The position numbers and the translations under genes are program-made. 64,000 nucleotides of DNA from Pseudeuparius sepicola. Lineage: Eukaryota; Arthropoda; Insecta; Coleoptera; Anthribidae. How positions within the stretch are numbered: the stretch's first letter is position 1; each line of letters begins with the position of its first letter. Of the stretch, positions 58,187-64,000 are shown one piece after another. Under the pieces are notes generated by a model. The model was not told the origin of the DNA. It saw only the letters and a list, made by a program, of their open reading frames with translations, and did no database searches. The DNA is taken from positions 15,046,501-15,110,500 of the forward strand of contig OY987301.1 in assembly GCA_963920635.1 (NCBI GenBank), written 5' to 3'.

Positions 58187-59688
58187 AGATTTTTAGATCA
58201 TCCTTAGACGCTCAGCCTAGCTATTGATGGAAAACGGTCAAATATATGGAGGTATTATAATATATGGGAGATGGTATAGACTGTATAAATGAATAAATTG
58301 GCTCATTTAGCAACTCTTTGCAAATACAATGCTAAATGAAAAAATAATTCTTTTTTTTTTAAAATATTATCCAACAAGTAAAAAAACGATTTAAATTATA
58401 CTCCAAGAAAATTACCTATACATGGAGAAAAAAAAATACTTAACAGGTAGATATTTTCAGGGTTGGTTGTGGGTAGCGTCCTGAGTAATAACCCCAAAAA
58501 ATCACCATCGAAGTCGTGTTACGAACCCCGCAAACATATTTTTTGCAATTTTTTTATGTGTACATTATTACATTCTCTATAACTTTCCCTTATGAAGTTT
58601 TTTTTTAACTTCAATACTTCACGAGATATAGGTAAAAGATCACCACTAGCTAAAGTGCTTTGTAAGGGTGAAAAAAATTTCTTTAAAACAAGCTGATTTT
58701 TTCAGGGTTAACTCGGGGTGCACTCCTAAGTTAACCCCCAGTTAACCCTGAAAAAATCAGCTTGTTTTAAAGAATTTTTTTTTCACCCTTATGTAGTGAT
58801 CTTTTACCTATATCTCGTGAAGTATTGAAGTAAAAAAAAACTTCATAAGGGAAAGTTGTAGAGAATGTAATAATGTACACATAAGAAAAGAAAAAATGTA
58901 CACATAAGAAAAAAAAATGTTTGCAAAACACCACCCCTATTGCGGGGTTCGTAACACGACTTCGATGGTGATTTTTCGGGGTTATACTCAGAACGCTACC
59001 CACAACCAATCCTGAAAATATCTACCTGTTAATAATTTTTTTCTACCTCTATAAAAAAATTACAATTTTCTTGGACTATTATTGCACTTTTCTCGACAAA
59101 GCCATCGTCTAATAAAATTACATATTTTTCTATGGGTTTCGGTTGTGGCATACTACCCGCCTTAACTCATCTGGAGTTATTTACTGACTGAAAAAATCGC
59201 TAAATGCATTTAGTGAAAATTGGGAGGCATAAAAAATCGTATCCGATCCTAGATTTACTTGTTGACAACGGTGAGAAGGTGGAAAGACGCGGTTTGAAAA
59301 TTTTTCAATTAAAGAAAATGTCAGGGGAATATCCCCAAAAATAAAATCATTGGAAACGTTTCGTCATCTCTGGTAATGGTGATTTACAAAAATTAAGGTT
59401 TTAATGCGTTTTAATAACTTTCTAACGGAAGAGAATAAAGAAAAATAGCATTAAGGAAAAGTGTTTAGAAAAATTAGGGCTTTCGAACGATGTAACAAAA
59501 GTGATATGTTGGCGGGGAAAAATCTTTCTTGGCGTCGCGATGCCTATAGCGTCGTATTCGCAAAGAGTCACTAAATGGGCCAATTTATTCCTTTATACAC
59601 CCTACATAATCTCTCATATAAACTATCTCCATATCTTTGACCGTTTTCCACCAACAGAGGCTGCGGGTGTCTAAAAATGATCACCCTG
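58187..59688. mobile_element. 1.5-kb palindromic foldback element
   Basis: Outer arms (58187-58330 and about 59550-59688) mirror each other, including GGAAAACGGTCAAA and its inverse; the right end reads CACCCTG followed by TA. The inner arms are longer and stronger: 58440-58690 and 58760-59032 include CAGGTAGATATTTTCAGG, and the centre GGGTTAACTCGGGG...CCCCAGTTAACCC forms the tip. The right half has about 460 bp of extra sequence, so the halves are unequal. No transposase. Confidence 0.82.
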
Positions 59689-60048
59689 TACATACTTGAA
59701 TAAAGTATTTGAGGTGATCATATTTGTAGCTTTCGATTGTCCGGTAGGCACTATTCACAATAACACGTGTAAAATAGTTCGCAAAAATGTCCTCTTGGCA
59801 TTTTTTCATATGTATCATAATTTCATTTTTTGTATTATTTCAGGGTTTCAAGGTATTCCTGAAAAATCAGCTAAAAATTTGCTCCAAGACTCCAGGTAGA
59901 AAAAATGTGTTTCTTACTTGGAAATGACAAATGACATACTCAAAAGCATTCACGTCATTTTCTTTATCTGCCAAATATGACATTTTTTTATTTTTTTTTC
60001 TGAAAATGGTATTGTTTCGTAACCGCTCTCTCTAGAATAGTTATTTAT

Positions 60049-60166
60049 GTACCAAGGCACTGAAGTTCAACTTTTTATGACTCATGTGGAATTTAGTTGC
60101 CGAGGCCTCTGGCTGAGGCAAATAAACCGCACATGAGTCATAAAAAGAACTTCAGTGCCAAGGTAC
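60049..60166. repeat. Short palindromic MITE
   Basis: 118 bp: TACCAAGGCACTGAAGTTC ... GAACTTCAGTGCCAAGGTA, with ATGACTCATG nested inside each arm and CCGAGGCCTC near the tip. Confidence 0.8.
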
Positions 60167-60746
60167 ATATTATATATATTTTTTTGAAATCGGAAAAAAA
60201 AATGTTTTATTAGGCAAGAAAATAATCATAAGGGATCACCCGTTCATGAACCAACTGCGCGCGGCGTTGCTTGACTTTGATGATCACTCTACCTATTATA
60301 GGTCAAGTATAAGATAAGACACGGCGTAGGTACTTCACGAAATACTAAATTAAAGCCATTTTGGAGAAAACTATCTTTGTATCAAATTTGACGAATTTTT
60401 TAAGTGAGAAATTTTTCTTTTTCGTAAAAAAGTGTGTTTAAAATGTCATATTTAACAATGAAAATGCTCGTAGACACTAATCGTAGTGAAACTGAATGAT
60501 TTTATGTAGGTTTTTAGGTTTACTATAATTCATTTGAATCAGCCAAAATGTCTTATTTTATTATTTCCTAGCTCCTGTTTAAAGTTTCCCAGAATAAAGC
60601 TGACTATTTCCCTCGTCTTAATTTCCACCAATCATACAAACGCGCAATTTTGAATTACAAATGGTCAGCACCTATCAGCAGTTTTTTCGAGTTTACCCGC
60701 GGCAAAACTTGACAGCTGTTGTATAATAGGTAGTATGTTTTGTAAG

Positions 60747-62082
60747 CAGTGGCGTATTCAGGGGGGGGGGGGGGCAAAGGGGGCAATTGCCGAGATTGAT
60801 AATATCAAAATTAATAATACCAAAAATTATATACTCTTCTCGAAATTAAAACCTGTGCAGTAGATTTGAGAACGCGCTGCCGCTCGGTATAGCCTAGCTA
60901 GATATTCTGTGCAGCGGGTAGGTAACCGTAAATTATTAGGCAAAATAACCTACTAAACATATTTTGCACAATTACAGTGTGCACCGCCACGCCAGAAAGA
61001 ACATTTTCAAAACTGAAAATTTTAAACATTTTTATTAGAAACAATATTAGCGAAAACCCACTTAATGGGTTAACATTCCATTATGTGTACCCTGAAATAC
61101 CCATATCTCCAGAGGAGATATTTGACGAGCTCAAGACCAAAAAAAGAATACTTGATTTTGTGATATAGATTTTACTGGTTCGAAGAAAAATTATTTTTAT
61201 GTTATACAGGGTGTCCGGTAATAACTTAAAAAATTTAAAAAAAATGGAAAATATGACGAATAGTTCATATGAAAAAAACAACAAGTTAATTAAACTGTCA
61301 AAAAAAAAAATGTGCTTGTTTATTTAAATTTTATTTTGAATTTAATTGCATACGAGTGTCGATATGCACCTGCATTGATGCAGAAATTTGAAAATTTCTC
61401 GAAAACAGTCACCTTTGGTGTTATTCACCAAGTATACCTTTTTTGCTTAGAAAACGTTTGGGAAGAGGATACATCCACAAAATGTAGTAAAAGTTTACTG
61501 TCAAAAAAATTAGGGCAAATGATAGCGTACGGATTGCACCAAAAATAATACCAAATTATGACTTCCCTTCCCAAAAAAAAACTCCGGCTACCAAACTTTG
61601 CATGAAAATTTTGTCGTCTCAAAAAGTTACTTAAAAAAATTTAAATTTCTTCGTGTTTTCCTGGTAGGTTTCGTTTAGTAGAGAAAAAAAACTTCCTGGG
61701 CTTCTACCATTTAATTGTAGGTTACGACAGATTTATAAATATAAAATCAACGAGGTACGTTTCTAGGTACTGCTATAAATCTGTCGTAACCTACAATTAA
61801 ATGGTAGAAGCCCAGGAAGTTTCTTTTCTCTACTAAAAAAATTTTAAACAAAATTTCAATTTCAACACCCTGCATCTCGAAAACCAAACATCTGCAGACT
61901 CATGTTCATATGAACTTTTCGTCATATTTTCAATTTTTTTCAAGTTGGTGCATTTACACCCTGTATTTATTTATTTTAGAAAATATGTTTTTGTTCTGTT
62001 TTTATTCATTAAAATTATCGACAGAGTTTTGTTATTTATAACTGATTGCCCCTCCCAGACGTTAATCCTGGATACGCCACTG
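60747..62082 (+). mobile_element. Non-autonomous hAT element with nested foldback
   Basis: Terminal inverted repeats CAGTGGCGTATTC / GATACGCCACTG and a perfect 8-bp target duplication TTTGTAAG (60739-60746 and 62083-62090). A run of 14 G follows the left end. At 60977-61168 the plus strand encodes TATPERTFSKLKILNIFIRN and NPLNGLTFHYV, the hATC dimerisation block. A second element at 61207-61963 is inserted just after it. Confidence 0.92.
61207..61963. mobile_element. Foldback element nested in the hAT element
   Basis: 757 bp flanked by TA, ends CAGGGTGTCC / CACCCTG. A strong inner palindrome lies at about 61675-61860 (AACTTCCTGGGCTTCTACCA and its complement). It must have arrived after the hAT element. 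Confidence 0.85.
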
Positions 62083-62145
62083 TTTGTAAGCTATGTGTAT
62101 GCAGAATAATCTGTTACTCATGAATTAGTCTTGTCAAATACTATT

Positions 62146-62327
62146 CGGGCATCTAATTTTTCCTGCGAAAAAATCCAAAAAAAAACACAATGCTAAGTAA
62201 TATTTTTTTAACAAAATGCATTCGTGCAGGTCCAAAAATCCTCGTTGTTGCCACCGGCACTCGTGCTTCTTGTTAAAATATTACTTAGCAACGTGTTTTT
62301 TTCGATTTTTTCGGAAAAATTAGATGC
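62146..62327. repeat. Foldback repeat
   Basis: Inverted arms GGGCATCTAATTTTTCC and its complement GGAAAAATTAGATGCCC, with ACACAATGCTAAGTAATATT matched by AATATTACTTAGCAACGTGT. A centre of about 50 bp separates them. Confidence 0.7.
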
Positions 62328-62429
62328 CCTTATGATATTACTTACAGATACTGCAGATACCTATTACTTCATTTTCCACAAAAATAAGACATTTCCCCAT
62401 TCACCAAACACAACCAACAACCTTATGAT

Positions 62430-62745
62430 GCTCCTATGGTCCCTCGGTAGGCCGGTACTCCTCTCCAGCCGGTCGCACCACCCGCACCAGTGCACCCAAG
62501 CGCCGCGGCACCAGCGAACGAATCTCGCACAGTTGTCGGCCACGCCGCACGCCGCCTTCGCTCCGGTCAGGGTTCGCCGTCGGACTGGCCGTCGGGGGCG
62601 CCCGGGCCGCCGGGGCCCCCACCGCGGGGGGCGGGGCGCCCGCACGGGGGCCCTTGGGATGCGGCCGCGCGCCCGGGGGTTGGGAAACGGCGGCGGTCAG
62701 GGTCGGGACGTGCCGCCGTCGCCGCGGTGGGCACGAGCACGATAG
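62430..62745. promoter_or_regulatory. CpG-rich block upstream of the THAP exon
   Basis: Much higher GC than anything else in the window, with many CpGs. It produces several overlapping low-complexity open frames on both strands, none with a recognisable domain. It may be a CpG-rich promoter or 5' region (inference). Confidence 0.4.
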
Positions 62746-62934
62746 ACTTACCCACGGTATGTCAGTAACGAATCCGAAAACAAGGCAAATCTGCGCATCT
62801 ACGTCAGTTGCGAGTCAACGAATTCAAAATGCGGTTGTGTTTTGCGATTTTTTATAGTTTACAGTTTAATGTGTCAAGAAAAAAGTGTAAACAACTTCCA
62901 GCCCAGCTCGACAGTGCTTCAAAATAGGCCAGAA

Positions 62935-63132
62935 ATGCCGGGATGTGCAGTCAGCGTTTGTCCAAATAATAACAGAAACAGTAAGGGAACGGAAATTAAG
63001 TACTATAGATTTCCCAAGGACAATAGTCTTGCCAAAAAATCGATTGCTGCATGCCGCAGACAAGACATATGGAGCAATTTAAATTCCGACTCGCAACTGA
63101 CGCGTCACAAGATGCGCAATGACATACCGTGG
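62935..63132 (+). CDS. THAP-domain protein, first exon (partial)
   Basis: ATG at 62935 and donor GTAAGT at 63133, 66 codons, phase 0. The start is a THAP zinc finger: MPGCAVSVCP with the C-x4-C pair at residues 4 and 9, then YYRFPKDNSL with the conserved FP. The next helix, KKSIAACRRQD, has Ser where almost all THAP domains have Trp. After RRQD the sequence departs from THAP, and the second C-x2-H zinc pair is not in this exon; it may lie in a following exon, or be lost. THAP domains bind DNA and occur in transcription factors and P-element-like transposases. The last 45 bp, donor included, occur inverted at 62746-62815. No next exon found before the window end. Confidence 0.6.
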
Positions 63133-63138
63133 GTAAGT

Positions 63139-63522
63139 TTATCGTGGACACGAGCCGATTTTTTTCCACTATTATAGAGTAAGGCGGGGCAAGTTGACGA
63201 CAGAATGGGTTCTAACAAAGAACTATGCAATTTTTTTAAACTAATTTATAATGATCTTAAAGGTACATATGTTTGCTATCCATTACAGAAAGAAAAAGAA
63301 GTAGGTAGGTATATGTATATTGCTTTATAACATTTAAAAAATATTTTTTATAATAATTTTATGGCATTTTTGTCATCTTGCAAGATGGCGAGCATATTGG
63401 GGCAAATTGACGATTATGTACAAATGTAACACTTAAATAGACATTGTCCTTCATACCTTGTGCACGCGATTCATGCCGCACCACGATTCGCACCAATTAC
63501 ACTCTATCCAGTCTTCAGAGTT
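63139..63522. other. AT-rich spacer
   Basis: Contains two related boxes, GGGGCAAGTTGACGA (63186) and GGGGCAAATTGACGA (about 63401), but no gene. Confidence 0.35.
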
Positions 63523-63524
63523 AT

Positions 63525-63960
63525 AGACCGGGAGATAGTGACAGAGTTTTGGACGTGATTTTACTCAGTGTGCCTTGCAAAGGGCATTATGTGGCACATA
63601 TTCTCACAATAATAAGGTCTATGAATCAGAGAGTCATCCTGGGTTCTTCATGTGAAAAACTGAGTTTTCAATTATTCGGAAAATATGCGTTTTGATATAC
63701 AGGCTGCCATATGTTTTATAATGAAGTTCAAAATAGAAAATTCCTCGGAAAACCATAGGCATACCATTAGGGTGGGTCCAAAGGGCTATTATTGCCACGT
63801 GATCTTGTATTTTAATAATTAATTTTTCCACGTTTCTGCACAGGCTGCCAAGTATGCAAGTTCTTATTATGAAAATGCTGAAAAAAGGATGGCATACCTT
63901 TCGCGCATGTCCAAGTACTGTTTAAATTGAATGTTATTTAATCATTTAAACCAGTTATTT
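63525..63960. mobile_element. Second copy of foldback family FB-A (left arm)
   Basis: From TATAGACCGGGAGATAGTGACAG onward it follows the left arm of the element at 5737 with small indels through the tip region (CAAGTACTGTTTAAATTGAA). The right arm is not seen before the window end. Confidence 0.85.
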
Positions 63961-63972
63961 TATGTACGGTGT

Positions 63973-64000
63973 ACAGGGTCATTCAAACTCGGCGTCCCAG
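63973..64000. mobile_element. Start of another TIR element, cut by the window end
   Basis: CAGGGTCATTCAAACTCGG after a GTA: a typical CAGGG terminal motif. Only 28 bp are visible. Confidence 0.4.

Noticed and set aside
60757..60774. Poly-G tract as G-quadruplex regulator
   Set aside because: It is a homopolymer next to a hAT end, typical of that family; no independent evidence of function.
62224..62768. Several open frames on both strands in the CpG-rich block
   Set aside because: Low-complexity Arg/Gly/Pro/Ala sequences that mirror each other across strands, as expected from GC-rich DNA lacking stop codons; no recognisable domain.
1..64000. CRISPR arrays, operons, tRNA and rRNA genes
   Set aside because: No array-like repeats, no bacterial gene organisation, and no tRNA cloverleaf or rRNA segment recognised by eye; a tRNAscan-SE run would settle tRNAs.

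Overview
The window looks like nuclear DNA from an arthropod, most likely an insect. The genes are intron-containing with GT-AG splice sites, there is an ABC transporter of the arthropod-typical ABCH type, the background is AT-rich, and transposable-element families are dense. No bacterial, phage, CRISPR or operon features were seen. I suspect a beetle-like genome from the abundance of TIR repeats beginning CAGGGTG, but that is only a guess.

Host genes lie mainly in the first 30 kb. From left to right they are: the last two exons of a CFAP58-like ciliary coiled-coil gene (+, 391-2068, continuing off the left edge); a single-exon CutC gene (+, 2671-3411); a six-exon C2orf42 homologue (+, 4565-8456); a two-exon CRAL-TRIO lipid-transfer gene (-, 16849-8538); and an eight-exon ABCH half-transporter related to Drosophila CG9990/snustorr (-, 29633-18267). 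I assembled the exons by hand from reading frame, splice sites and family similarity. All phases close: 550 aa for C2orf42, 294 aa for the CRAL-TRIO protein and 779 aa for the ABCH protein. Further right the host content is sparse: a hand-assembled two-exon gene for an unrecognised 85-residue protein (+, 42119-42437), a possible first coding exon (52904-52973), and a THAP-domain exon (62935-63132).

Mobile DNA makes up much of the rest. A nearly pristine Ty1/copia element (9188-14153) sits in the 7.4 kb intron of the CRAL-TRIO gene; its ORF is intact and its 286-bp LTRs differ at one site. A Penelope-like element (26456-29106) lies in the 8 kb first intron of the ABCH gene, bounded by inverted terminal repeats and interrupted by a TA-flanked MITE. 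Other elements are a second Penelope fragment with a GIY-YIG domain (about 46.1-47.0 kb), a dead LINE (30.7-31.5 kb), mariner-type elements (40.6-41.7, 43.0-44.5 and 53.8-55.1 kb), two non-autonomous hAT elements with perfect 8-bp target duplications (55486-56132 and 60747-62082), and many long palindromic foldback/MITE elements, some nested.

The host genes do not form an obvious pathway. CFAP58 is ciliary/flagellar, CutC is a TIM-barrel protein linked to copper homeostasis, C2orf42 is poorly characterised, and the CRAL-TRIO and ABCH proteins both plausibly act on lipids (inference). The observations most worth following are the 85-residue gene lying between two copies of one mariner family, the THAP exon flanked by an inverted duplication that includes a splice donor, the Penelope foldback architecture, and a short motif repeated in promoter-like regions.
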